Shown here piece by piece: positions 1-5,311 of a stretch of 7,066 nt of DNA (positions within the stretch are counted from its first letter, which is position 1; every line of letters begins with the position of its first letter). Made by a program: the position numbers and the translations under genes. The notes beneath the pieces are model-generated. The model was not told the DNA's origin. It did no database searches and was given only the letters and a program-made list of their open reading frames with translations. Source of the DNA: Lysobacteraceae bacterium (lineage in GTDB: Bacteria > Pseudomonadota > Gammaproteobacteria > Xanthomonadales > Xanthomonadaceae); assembly GCA_003505795.1 (NCBI GenBank), contig DNXT01000021.1:1-7066 (forward strand). Reading direction: 5' to 3'.

Positions 1-282
1 GAGATCGTCGCCTCGGTGCAGCGCGTGACCGACATCATGGCCGAGATCTCGGCCGCCTCGCAGGAGCAGTCGGCCGGCATCGAGCAGGTCAACCAGACCG
101 TGACCCAGATGGACGAGACCACCCAGCAGAATGCCGCGCTGGTGGAGGAAGCCACCGCCGCGGCGCGCTCGATGGAGGAACAGGCCGGCCAGCTGTCCGA
201 CGCGGTCGCCGTGTTCCGGCTTCGCGGCGAGGCCGATGGCGGCAGCGTCAGGCGCCTGCTGTCGACGCTCGCCACCGCCTGA
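1..282 (+). CDS. Methyl-accepting chemotaxis protein, C-terminal fragment (5' end outside window)
   Basis: The reading frame is open from base 1 to the TGA at 280-282 and gives 93 residues. They form the descending cytoplasmic helix of a chemoreceptor, including VTDIMAEIS, EQVNQTV and the C-terminal methylation-helix phrase TQQNAALVEEATAAA. The first 74 residues match residues 635-708 of the next receptor (797-2953) at 57 positions by hand alignment. After FRL the protein ends in an unrelated 19-residue tail with no NWETF-type CheR-docking pentapeptide. In this family the region is methylated by CheR and demethylated by CheB, and it transmits signals to the CheA/CheW-binding tip, which lies upstream of the window. 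The sensor type cannot be known. The gene is followed 27 bases later by a strong intrinsic terminator, so it ends its transcription unit. The receptor family call is very secure. Confidence 0.95.
   Translation, partial: EIVASVQRVTDIMAEISAASQEQSAGIEQVNQTVTQMDETTQQNAALVEEATAAARSMEEQAGQLSDAVAVFRLRGEADGGSVRRLLSTLATA
4..48 (+). repeat. Direct repeat shared by receptor 1 and receptor 2 (copy at 2702-2746)
   Basis: Bases 4-48 and 2702-2746 are identical apart from two positions over 45 bases. A second block, 121-158 versus 2819-2856, differs at one base in 38. Both encode the same part of the receptor signalling domain. The repeats reflect duplication of chemoreceptor genes and are long enough to allow homologous recombination. 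A deletion between them would remove about 2.7 kb and fuse the two receptors in frame. Confidence 0.85.
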
Positions 283-309
283 GCGCGCGTCCTGGGGAGT
301 CGCGGTACG

Positions 310-341
310 AACGCCAGCCGGCAACGGCTGGCGTTTTTGTT
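310..341 (+). terminator. Intrinsic terminator of receptor 1
   Basis: A perfect 10-bp stem is formed by ACGCCAGCCG (311-320) and CGGCTGGCGT (325-334), with the tetraloop GCAA. One more A-T pair extends it (310/335). It is followed directly by a T-rich tract (334-341, TTTTTGTT). It lies 28 bases after the receptor 1 stop codon and is a textbook Rho-independent terminator. It separates receptor 1 from the downstream genes. Confidence 0.92.
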
Positions 342-356
342 GCGCAAACCTGAATG

Positions 357-370
357 CGCACAGTTGTGCG
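357..370. promoter_or_regulatory. Short inverted repeat upstream of the receptor 2 promoter (possible operator)
   Basis: CGCACA (357-362) and TGTGCG (365-370) are perfect inverted arms around the 2-base centre GT. The site is about 30 bases upstream of the proposed -35. It could be a dimeric regulator site or chance, since short GC-rich palindromes are common here. No regulator can be named. Confidence 0.2.
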
Positions 371-398
371 TTGAACCACACAACCGCGACACGGCGCT

Positions 399-425
399 TC
401 AGCTGCTTTTGGCGCTGGCCGATAG
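399..425 (+). promoter_or_regulatory. Sigma-28 (FliA)-like promoter for receptor 2
   Basis: The -10 element GCCGATAG (418-425) matches 7 of 8 positions of the FliA consensus GCCGATAA. It is identical to the -10 before the OB-fold gene, and the next two bases (CT) are also shared. The 8-base -35 position, exactly 11 bases upstream, reads TCAGCTGC (399-406) and is weak, with only TCA and one further T fitting. The location is appropriate, after the terminator of receptor 1. The good -10 and the spacing shared with three other sites in the window support it, and the poor -35 lowers confidence. The start codon of the receptor is 371 bases downstream, unlike 58-73 bases at the other three promoters. 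Confidence 0.5.
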
Positions 426-486
426 CTCGATTGCAGCAGGTTGCCGACGATCGTGTTGGGGCCGGGCCCACCGCAAGGAGAAACGC

Positions 487-639
487 ATGGCCCTGGCGGC
501 GCCACCAGGGCGTCCCCGTACGCAGGATCGCGACACGCCGACGAGCGCAGCCTGGACCGTCGGCGGACGCCGGCGGATTTCCGCGACCCTGCACCCTGCG
601 CAGCGGGTCGCTCCGGCGCCGGCATGCCCAATGCGGTGA
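487..639 (+). other. Possible 50-codon leader ORF or relic start with a strong ribosome binding site
   Basis: AAGGAG (475-480) lies six bases before the ATG at 487, the best Shine-Dalgarno spacing in the window. The ATG is 61 bases beyond the proposed -10, matching the promoter-to-start distance of the other genes. The frame runs 50 codons to TGA at 637-639. The predicted peptide is rich in Ala, Pro and Arg (it begins MALAAPPGRP), shows no family I recognise, and looks like a chance frame through GC-rich DNA. It could be a translated leader peptide, or the surviving promoter, binding site and start of an older receptor gene whose body has been lost or replaced. It is not in frame with receptor 2. 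Confidence 0.25.
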
Positions 640-796
640 CCGTCGCCGGCCGCCAGCTCGTCCAGGTCGCCCCCTCATCAACCCACCAGGGTTGCGGGAC
701 CTCGGGTGCCGCCACCTCACCGTTGCCGGAGCTGCCCGCCAGTCCGAGCCCGTCGCTCACCGTTTTTCATCGCCCACGTTCCCAGGACCGACTTCA
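640..796. other. Untranslated stretch before receptor 2, no gene seen
   Basis: With the preceding ORF this makes about 310 bases between the strong binding site at 475-480 and the receptor 2 start. Frames through it give Arg/Pro-rich peptides without recognisable motifs. I looked for a c-di-GMP riboswitch (GEMM-type) core and did not find a convincing one. Small GC-rich hairpins are possible but none stands out. It may be a long 5' leader or decayed sequence. Confidence 0.4.
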
Positions 797-2953
797 ATGG
801 ATCGCCACGCCACCTTCATGGATCGCCTCAGCGGACGCGAGCGCTTCGCCTACCTGCAGACCCTCGCCGCCGACGCCGACCGGCTGTTGGTCGGCATCGC
901 GGCGCTGGCCACCATCGCCAGCCTGGTCGCCGCCTGGATGCAGGGCGCGTGGATGCCGTTCCTCGCGGTCGCGCTGCCGAGCGTCGCCATCGCCGCGGTG
1001 CAGAGCCGGCTGCATCCGGGCACGCTGCTGAGCCGCTGCACCATCGCGCTGGCGCTGATGGTGCTGTCGGCGGTATTGATCCACCAGGGCGGCGGTAGCG
1101 CCGAGATCCACTTCGGCGTGATCGTGCTGATCGCGCTGCTGCTCTGCTACCGCGACTGGCGCCCGATCATGGTCGCCGCCGCGGCGATCGTGCTGCATCA
1201 CCTGGCGTTCTTCTGGCTGCAGCGACGGGGCCTGCCGTTGCCGGCGTTCGCGCCGGGCGCCGGCTACGCCACCCTCGCCCTGCACGTGGCCTGGGTGGTC
1301 GTGGAGGCGGCCGTGCTGGCGGTCATGGCCCGGCAGATGCGCAGGCAGCTGCTGGCGGTCGGCCATGATCCGCGCGACCTGGCCGCGCTGGCCCGCGGCA
1401 TGGCGCAGGAGCAGCCGCTGCCGGCATCCGCCCGCGCCCTGCATTTCCCCGAAGGCTCCATCGCCCACGCACTGGCGGCCGCCAGCGACCGGCTGCTGCA
1501 GAACCACGAGGCGCAGCGCGACCGGGACGAGAGCCTGCGCATCCGCACCGCGCTGGACAACGTGACCACCAACGTCATGATCGCCGACGCCGGGCGCAAC
1601 ATCGTCTACGTCAACAAGCCGCTGGCGAAGATGCTGGCCTCGGTGCAGGAGGACCTGCGCCGCGACATTCCCGCGTTCGACGCCGCGCGCCTGATCGGCG
1701 CCAACATCGACCTGTTCCACAAGCGCCCCGAGCACCAGGCCAGGATGCTGGAGCAGCTGCAGGCCACCCACAGCGCGCAGATCCACGTGGGTGGCCGCAC
1801 CATGCGCCTGATCATCAACCCGGTGGCCGACGCGCACGGCCAGCGCCTGGGCTTCGTGGTCGAGTGGGCCGATCGCACCAGCGAGGTCCAGGTCGAGGAG
1901 GAAGTGGCGCGCATCGTCAAGGCGGCCTCCGCCGGCGATCTCGGCGAACGCGTCTCCACCGCCGGCAAGCAGGGCTTCTTCCTGCAGCTGGCGCAGCAGC
2001 TCAACGCATTGCTGGACAACAACGCCGACGGCCTGGCCCGGGTCTCGAACCTGCTGTCGGTGCTGGCCCAGGGCGACCTGACCGCACGCATGCAGGGCGA
2101 CCTGCAGGGCGTGTTCGCCGAGATCCGCGACAGCGCCAACGCCACCGCCGACCAGCTCGCCGGCATCGTGCACCGGATCAAGGACGCGTCGCTGTCGATC
2201 AACACCGCCGCCGCGGAAATCTCCGCCGGCAACCAGGACCTGTCGCGACGCACCGAGCAGCAGGCCGCCGCACTCGAGCAGACCGCCGCCTCGATGGAGC
2301 AGCTGACCGCCACGGTGCGCCGGAACGCCGAGCATGCCGAACAGGCCAACCAGCTCTCGATCGGCGCGGCCACCATCGCCTCGCAGGGCGGCAGCGTGGT
2401 CGGCCGGGTCGTGGCCACGATGGACGACATCGAGGGCGCCTCGCGCAGGATCGCCGAGATCGTCTCGGTGATCGACGGCATCGCCTTCCAGACCAACATC
2501 CTGGCGCTCAACGCCGCGGTGGAAGCGGCGCGCGCCGGCGATCAGGGCCGCGGCTTCGCGGTCGTGGCCAGCGAGGTACGCACCCTCGCCCAGCGCTCGG
2601 CCCTGGCCGCCAAGGAGATCAAGCAGCTGATCGAGGACTCGGTCGCGCGCATCGGCAACGGCTCGGCGCTGGCCGGCGAGGCCGGCCGCACCATGGAGCA
2701 GATCGTCGGCTCGGTGCAGCGCGTCACCGACATCATGGCCGAGATCGCCGGCGCCTCGCGCGAGCAGGCCAGCGGCATCGCCCAGGTCAACCAGACCGTG
2801 GTGCACATGGACCGGTCCACCCAGCAGAACGCCGCGCTGGTGGAGGAAGCCACCGCGAGCGCGCGCGCGATGGAGGACCAGGCCGGGCAACTGGTGGACG
2901 CGGTGGCGCTGTTCCGGCTCGGGTCCGTCGGCGCTGCCGGAGCAGGCCGGTAG
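797..2953 (+). CDS. Methyl-accepting chemotaxis protein with multi-pass membrane sensor, PAS and tandem HAMP-like segments
   Basis: This 718-residue receptor controls CheA kinase activity through CheW. Residues 30-178 hold about six hydrophobic segments with almost no periplasmic domain, so sensing is within the membrane or cytoplasm. The segment around IHFGVIV...CYRDWRP...HHLAFFWLQ (104-142) resembles a membrane module I know from other receptors. A linker leads to a PAS domain (about 247-365, ending VEWADRT). Two HAMP-like repeats follow (about 369-460, each with GDL near its centre). The signalling bundle has a conserved tip (about 555-610, GIAFQTNILALNAAVEAARA). Predicted methylation positions Q488, Q495 and Q502 are all Gln, which would need CheB deamidation. 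No CheR-docking pentapeptide ends the protein. ATG 797 is preceded by AGGA (784-787, nine bases away); ATG 818 is an alternative. The frame is open further upstream to base 131, but that part is Arg-rich and non-coding in character. The family is certain; the ligand is unknown. Confidence 0.93.
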   Translation: MDRHATFMDRLSGRERFAYLQTLAADADRLLVGIAALATIASLVAAWMQGAWMPFLAVALPSVAIAAVQSRLHPGTLLSRCTIALALMVLSAVLIHQGGGSAEIHFGVIVLIALLLCYRDWRPIMVAAAAIVLHHLAFFWLQRRGLPLPAFAPGAGYATLALHVAWVVVEAAVLAVMARQMRRQLLAVGHDPRDLAALARGMAQEQPLPASARALHFPEGSIAHALAAASDRLLQNHEAQRDRDESLRIRTALDNVTTNVMIADAGRNIVYVNKPLAKMLASVQEDLRRDIPAFDAARLIGANIDLFHKRPEHQARMLEQLQATHSAQIHVGGRTMRLIINPVADAHGQRLGFVVEWADRTSEVQVEEEVARIVKAASAGDLGERVSTAGKQGFFLQLAQQLNALLDNNADGLARVSNLLSVLAQGDLTARMQGDLQGVFAEIRDSANATADQLAGIVHRIKDASLSINTAAAEISAGNQDLSRRTEQQAAALEQTAASMEQLTATVRRNAEHAEQANQLSIGAATIASQGGSVVGRVVATMDDIEGASRRIAEIVSVIDGIAFQTNILALNAAVEAARAGDQGRGFAVVASEVRTLAQRSALAAKEIKQLIEDSVARIGNGSALAGEAGRTMEQIVGSVQRVTDIMAEIAGASREQASGIAQVNQTVVHMDRSTQQNAALVEEATASARAMEDQAGQLVDAVALFRLGSVGAAGAGR
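1534..1559 (+). repeat. Exact 26-base repeat at the start of the shared PAS module (copy at 6181-6206)
   Basis: Both copies encode LRIRTALD, the helix leading into the PAS domain, in receptor 2 and receptor 3. Upstream of this point the two proteins have unrelated sensors. Downstream they align through PAS, HAMP-like and signalling regions. The repeat marks the point where different input domains join a common output module. Confidence 0.85.
1976..2006 (+). repeat. Exact 31-base repeat in the HAMP-like region (copy at 6629-6659)
   Basis: The sequence encoding FFLQLAQQLN is identical over 31 bases in receptors 2 and 3. It lies in the first post-PAS HAMP-like segment. Such identity at DNA level, including third codon positions, suggests fairly recent duplication or gene conversion between receptor genes, or strong codon constraint. 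Confidence 0.85.
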
Positions 2954-2962
2954 CGTCCGCCC

Positions 2963-2989
2963 TCAAAAAGCCGGCAGGCCTGCCGATAT
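2963..2989 (+). promoter_or_regulatory. Sigma-28 (FliA)-like promoter for the PilZ/YcgR gene
   Basis: The elements are TCAAAAAG (2963-2970), an 11-base spacer and GCCGATAT (2982-2989). The -10 fits 7 of 8 consensus positions; the -35 fits only in its first half (TCAA). The end of the -10 is 58 bases before the ATG at 3048, comparable with the other genes here. Because the promoter covers the upstream in-frame ATG at 2988, it also argues for the downstream start. Confidence 0.6.
2972..2985. promoter_or_regulatory. Perfect 14-bp palindrome overlapping the -10 of the ycgR promoter
   Basis: CGGCAGGCCTGCCG equals its own reverse complement. It fills most of the -35/-10 spacer and covers the first four bases of the -10. 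A repressor bound here would block the promoter. Read on the - strand, the palindrome is followed by CTTTTTG and so resembles a weak terminator, but no - strand gene ends here. Confidence 0.35.
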
Positions 2990-3047
2990 GGTGGCGAGGA
3001 CGGGACTGTTCCGCCCCGCCCCGTGCCCCAGCAAGCGCAGAGCATCC

Positions 3048-3836
3048 ATGTCACAAGGCAACACGTCCGATCTACCGCACAGCTCCGCCCATGACGCGGT
3101 CGAGGGCGACGAGAAGTATCTGCTGCGCAACAAGCGCCAGATCCGCGGGCTGTTGCGGTCGCTGATCGAGCAGCGCTCGCTGGTCACCGCCCACCTCGGC
3201 GGGCGCGACCAGTCGTTCCCCACCGCGGTGCTGGAGGTCGAGGAGGACGAAGGGTCGCTGTTGCTGGACGGCAGCCCCAACGAGGCCTCCAACCGGGCCG
3301 CCGAGAGCGCGACCCACCTGCTCTGCTTCGCCCAGCTCGAGCGGGTGCGGGTGCGGTTCCGGCTGGAGGGGCTGGAATGCATCGAGCACAACGGCCATGT
3401 CGCCTTCCGCACCGCCATCCCGGAAACCCTGTACTACCTGCAGCGGCGCGAGTACTACCGGCTGGAAACGCCTATCACCGACTCCCCGAGCTGCCTGATC
3501 CGCTACGAGCACGAGGACGGCGACCAGGTCGAGCTGGAGGTCCGCGTGATCGACATCAGCGGCGGCGGCCTGGCCATCGCCCTGCTTCCGGGCATGCCGC
3601 TGCTGGAAACCAACCGCACCTACTGGGACTGCGTGCTGCAGATCCCGGACAGCCCGCCGATCTCGCTGCCGCTGACCGTCTGCAGCCAGTTCAGGCAGCT
3701 CTTGCCCAACGGCCAGGAGAACTTCCGGGTCGGCCTGCAGTTCGCCGACCTGCCGCGCGGCGCCGACGAGCTGATCCAGCGCTACATCTTCCGCATTGAC
3801 CGCCAGCGCAACGCGCGCAAGAGCGGCGTGTTCTAG
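3048..3836 (+). CDS. ycgR: YcgR-like flagellar brake protein (PilZ domain)
   Basis: This 262-residue cytoplasmic protein has the two-part layout and length of YcgR (E. coli YcgR is about 244 residues). An N-terminal YcgR-type beta domain (about 25-125) precedes a C-terminal PilZ domain (about 130-250). Both c-di-GMP-binding motifs are intact: RREYYR with R134 and R138 (RxxxR), and DISGGG at 169-174 (DxSxxG). In enterobacteria, c-di-GMP-loaded YcgR binds the flagellar motor, slows it and biases its rotation; the same role is inferred here. The start at 3048 is preferred because the first PilZ-family-like residues follow it and the upstream ATG at 2988 lies inside the predicted promoter. Its ribosome binding site (AGAG, 3039-3042) is modest. 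It lies 94 bases after a receptor gene and before cheW, so c-di-GMP and chemotactic inputs to the motor are encoded together. Confidence 0.88.
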   Translation: MSQGNTSDLPHSSAHDAVEGDEKYLLRNKRQIRGLLRSLIEQRSLVTAHLGGRDQSFPTAVLEVEEDEGSLLLDGSPNEASNRAAESATHLLCFAQLERVRVRFRLEGLECIEHNGHVAFRTAIPETLYYLQRREYYRLETPITDSPSCLIRYEHEDGDQVELEVRVIDISGGGLAIALLPGMPLLETNRTYWDCVLQIPDSPPISLPLTVCSQFRQLLPNGQENFRVGLQFADLPRGADELIQRYIFRIDRQRNARKSGVF

Positions 3837-3895
3837 GGCCTGTTAACGCTATCGACATTCCAGCCCCCACCTGGGGATCGACGCAAGGCAGACGT

Positions 3896-4095
3896 CCCTT
3901 CCCCCGCTCGCGGGGGAAGGTGCCCGAAGGGCGGATGGGGGCGGCTTCCATCACAGGCGCAGGAAGCGCCCGCAGGCCGCGCGCCCTTCCCCTCGAAAAG
4001 GGGGCCAGGGTCCCGCAGGCGGGAGAAGCAGGACTGACGGTCGATTCGGCCCGGGACGCGCCGCCAGCCTCCGCCGCTCCCGCAGGCGCGGGGAG
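3896..4095. repeat. Cluster of REP-like hairpins between ycgR and cheW
   Basis: The first unit has perfect 10-bp arms (CCTTCCCCCG at 3897-3906, CGGGGGAAGG at 3911-3920, loop CTCG). It is followed by GCCC-GAA-GGGC (3922-3932) and a GGATGGGGGC tail. Further hairpins are CCCCT/AGGGG (3989-3993 and 3999-4003), TCCCGC-AG-GCGGGA (4011-4024) and CTCCCGC with a matching arm carrying one bulged G (4077-4095). The phrase GGTGCCCGAAGGGCGGATGG is one I recognise as a scattered intergenic repeat in Xanthomonadaceae and relatives. It may serve as a transcription end or mRNA-stabilising element after ycgR, which has no other terminator. Bases 3837-3895 hold nothing else I can name. Confidence 0.75.
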
Positions 4096-4134
4096 GGAAC
4101 GCGCGAGCCCGACCGCACCGGCCGCGGGCGCCGC

Positions 4135-4161
4135 TAAAGTTGCCGCCGCCCGGGCCGATGT
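4135..4161 (+). promoter_or_regulatory. Sigma-28 (FliA) promoter of cheW
   Basis: TAAAGTTG (4135-4142) matches 7 of 8 positions of the FliA -35 consensus TAAAGTTT. After exactly 11 bases comes GCCGATGT (4154-4161), which fits GCCGATAA at six of eight positions. The ATG of cheW is 64 bases beyond the -10. It is the clearest -35 of the four sites and supports class III flagellar control of cheW. Confidence 0.85.
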
Positions 4162-4225
4162 TGGTGAGGCGACTTCCGCTTCCGTCATGCCGACCTACAC
4201 CCAGCCGCACCGCCTGGAGCCATCA

Positions 4226-4708
4226 ATGAACGACAAGAACACCACCGCCGGCAAGGGCGGCGAATTCCTCAGCTTCGCCCTGGGCGAAGAGCACTACGGC
4301 GTGGACATCCTCAAGGTCCAGGAAATCCGCGGCTACGATTCGGTGACGCGGGTGCCGGATGCCCCGGACTACATCAAGGGCGTGATCAACCTGCGCGGCA
4401 CCATCGTGCCGGTGATCGACCTGCGCCTGAAGCTGCGCCTGAAGGAAGCCCGCTACGACGCCTTCACCGTGATGATCGTGCTCAACGTCGAGGACCGCGT
4501 GGTCGGCATCGTCGTCGACAGCGTCTCCGACGTGATCCCGCTCAGCGACGAGCAGATCCGCCCTACCCCCGAGTTCGGCGCCGCGGTCGATACCCGCTTC
4601 ATCTCCGGCATCGGCACCCAGGACGACCGCATGCTGATCCTGCTGGACATCGAGACCCTGCTGGACAGCGCCGACCTGGCCCAGCCCGCCGTCGAGGAAG
4701 CGGCCTGA
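4226..4708 (+). CDS. cheW: Chemotaxis coupling protein CheW
   Basis: CheW is a small cytoplasmic adaptor with two SH3-like subdomains that links receptor tips to the histidine kinase CheA in the sensory array. The 160-residue product has typical length (E. coli CheW is 167). Recognisable family features are FLSFALGEEHYGVDILKVQEI at 14-34, VPDAPDYIKGVINLRG at 43-58 with the receptor-contact R57, VPVIDLR at 61-67, and VGIVVDSVSDV at 93-103. The chosen start, ATG 4226, has GGAG (4216-4219) six bases upstream. An in-frame extension to 3920 is open but runs through the REP cluster and the promoter, so it is rejected. Being a stand-alone CheW among receptors with the same cytoplasmic module, it likely serves them. 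A hairpin follows the stop codon. Confidence 0.96.
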   Translation: MNDKNTTAGKGGEFLSFALGEEHYGVDILKVQEIRGYDSVTRVPDAPDYIKGVINLRGTIVPVIDLRLKLRLKEARYDAFTVMIVLNVEDRVVGIVVDSVSDVIPLSDEQIRPTPEFGAAVDTRFISGIGTQDDRMLILLDIETLLDSADLAQPAVEEAA

Positions 4709-4715
4709 TCCCTCC

Positions 4716-4740
4716 GGCTGTAGGGAAGTTTCCTACAGCC
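4716..4740 (+). terminator. Hairpin after cheW, possible terminator without a T tract
   Basis: GGCTGTAGG (4716-4724) pairs with CCTACAGCC (4732-4740). The stem extends inward by a G-T and an A-T pair, leaving a 3-base loop. It starts 7 bases after the cheW stop, a usual terminator position, but the next bases are AGCCGAC, not a T run. It may end transcription with Rho, protect the 3' end, or be a repeat element. The next T-rich tract (4775-4781) is too distant to be part of it. Confidence 0.5.
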
Positions 4741-4785
4741 AGCCGACATCCGCTCATAAACGCGAACATCGTCACTTTTTTCACT

Positions 4786-4812
4786 TCAAGTTGAACGAAA
4801 GCACGCCGATAG
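4786..4812 (+). promoter_or_regulatory. Sigma-28 (FliA) promoter of the OB-fold gene (and perhaps receptor 3)
   Basis: TCAAGTTG (4786-4793), an 11-base spacer (4794-4804) and GCCGATAG (4805-4812) give the strongest overall match of the four sites: 6 of 8 and 7 of 8. It lies in a locally AT-rich patch (about 4755-4800, including a T tract at 4775-4781) that stands out in this GC-rich DNA. The ATG is 73 bases beyond the -10. Confidence 0.87.
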
Positions 4813-4885
4813 CTGGATCAAGGCCCGGCGCCCAAAGCCGCCGAACCATCGGTTTCCCCTCCCAAATTCCGACTTGGAGTTGTCC

Positions 4886-5269
4886 ATGAAATCCCTGCTC
4901 TCGCTGATCCCCGTCGCGGCCCTGGCCGCCCTGTCCCCGTCCGCGTTCTCGCAATCCCAGGAAATGATCCCGCCGGAACTGGCCACCCGCTTCGTCGGCA
5001 AGGACGGCATGGTCTGCGGCAAGGTCGAGAAGGCCAAGTACGCGCAGAGCTCGGAAGGCGAGCCGACCTTCCTGTACATGGGCGGCATGTTCCCGCGCCA
5101 CACCTTCTCGGCCCGCATCGCCGGCGCCGACCGCAGCAAGTTCAGCTTCGCCCCGGAAACCCTCGAAGGCAAGGACGTCTGCGTGATCGGCAAGATCCAG
5201 CGCGACAGCTCGCGCGCCGAGATCGAGGTGAGCTCGCCGTCGAGCCTGAAGCTCGCCACGATCAAGTAA
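4886..5269 (+). CDS. Small secreted OB-fold-like protein of unknown function
   Basis: The 127-residue product begins with a signal peptide: K2, a hydrophobic core at 4-16, and probable cleavage after A20-F21-S22. The mature part of about 105 residues is beta-rich. It resembles the OB-fold modules seen in small secreted proteins and beside thermonuclease-like domains: GMVCGKV at 41-47, AKYAQSSEGEPTFLYMG at 50-66, F74-S-A-R-I, GKDVCVIGKI at 95-104, then EIEVSSPSSL. Cys44 and Cys99 are the only cysteines and could form a disulfide in the periplasm. No nuclease catalytic segment is visible. ATG 4886 has GGAG (4876-4879) six bases upstream; the TTG at 4874 overlaps that site and is unlikely. It has its own sigma-28 promoter and lies 90 bases before a receptor with a periplasmic sensor. 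A role in motility or ligand presentation is inference only. Confidence 0.85.
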   Translation: MKSLLSLIPVAALAALSPSAFSQSQEMIPPELATRFVGKDGMVCGKVEKAKYAQSSEGEPTFLYMGGMFPRHTFSARIAGADRSKFSFAPETLEGKDVCVIGKIQRDSSRAEIEVSSPSSLKLATIK

Positions 5270-5282
5270 GACGTACCACGAC

Positions 5283-5311
5283 ATCGCCGCGCCGCCCGCC
5301 GGTGCGGCGAT
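5283..5311 (+). other. GC-rich hairpin between the OB-fold gene and receptor 3
   Basis: ATCGCCGC (5283-5290) and GCGGCGAT (5304-5311) are perfect 8-bp arms around a 13-base GC-rich loop, starting 13 bases after the OB-fold stop codon. The following TTGCTCTTGG is only weakly T-rich. It may be a partial terminator that lowers expression of receptor 3 relative to the OB-fold gene, or an mRNA-end stabiliser. Confidence 0.4.

Noticed and set aside
248..760. 170-codon - strand frame in the gap before receptor 2
   Set aside because: It spans the terminator and runs into receptor 1. Its composition is random-looking and no family is recognised.
131..796. N-terminal extension of receptor 2 in the same frame
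   Set aside because: The frame stays open but overlaps the end of receptor 1, its terminator and the promoter. The peptide is Arg/Pro-rich with no similarity to receptor N-termini.
426..796. Possible c-di-GMP riboswitch in the long leader of receptor 2
   Set aside because: I compared by eye with the GEMM core (conserved A-rich loops and a tetraloop-receptor pair) and found no convincing match. A covariance model search would settle it.
441..1031. 196-codon + strand frame across the gap before receptor 2
   Set aside because: It has a TTG start without a good ribosome binding site, overlaps the receptor 2 start by over 200 bases, and shows no recognisable motif.
794..2890. Long open frame on the - strand (698 codons)
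   Set aside because: It mirrors receptor 2 almost exactly and has the same low-complexity composition. The + strand product is an unmistakable chemoreceptor.
2988..3047. Upstream ATG giving a 20-residue longer YcgR-like protein
   Set aside because: The ATG at 2988 lies within the predicted -10 element, has no clear Shine-Dalgarno, and the added residues are not like the family.
1864..3165. 433-codon + strand frame overlapping receptor 2 and ycgR
   Set aside because: The peptide is Arg/Gly-rich, an out-of-frame reading of the conserved receptor sequence.
3833..4210. - strand frame with the phrase PHPPFGHLPPRAGEG
   Set aside because: This is a translation of the REP-like repeat, a common source of spurious small proteins in such genomes, and it overlaps the cheW promoter.
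3920..4225. 102-codon N-terminal extension of CheW
   Set aside because: It would translate the REP cluster and the sigma-28 promoter. The start at 4226 has a proper binding site and gives the normal CheW length.
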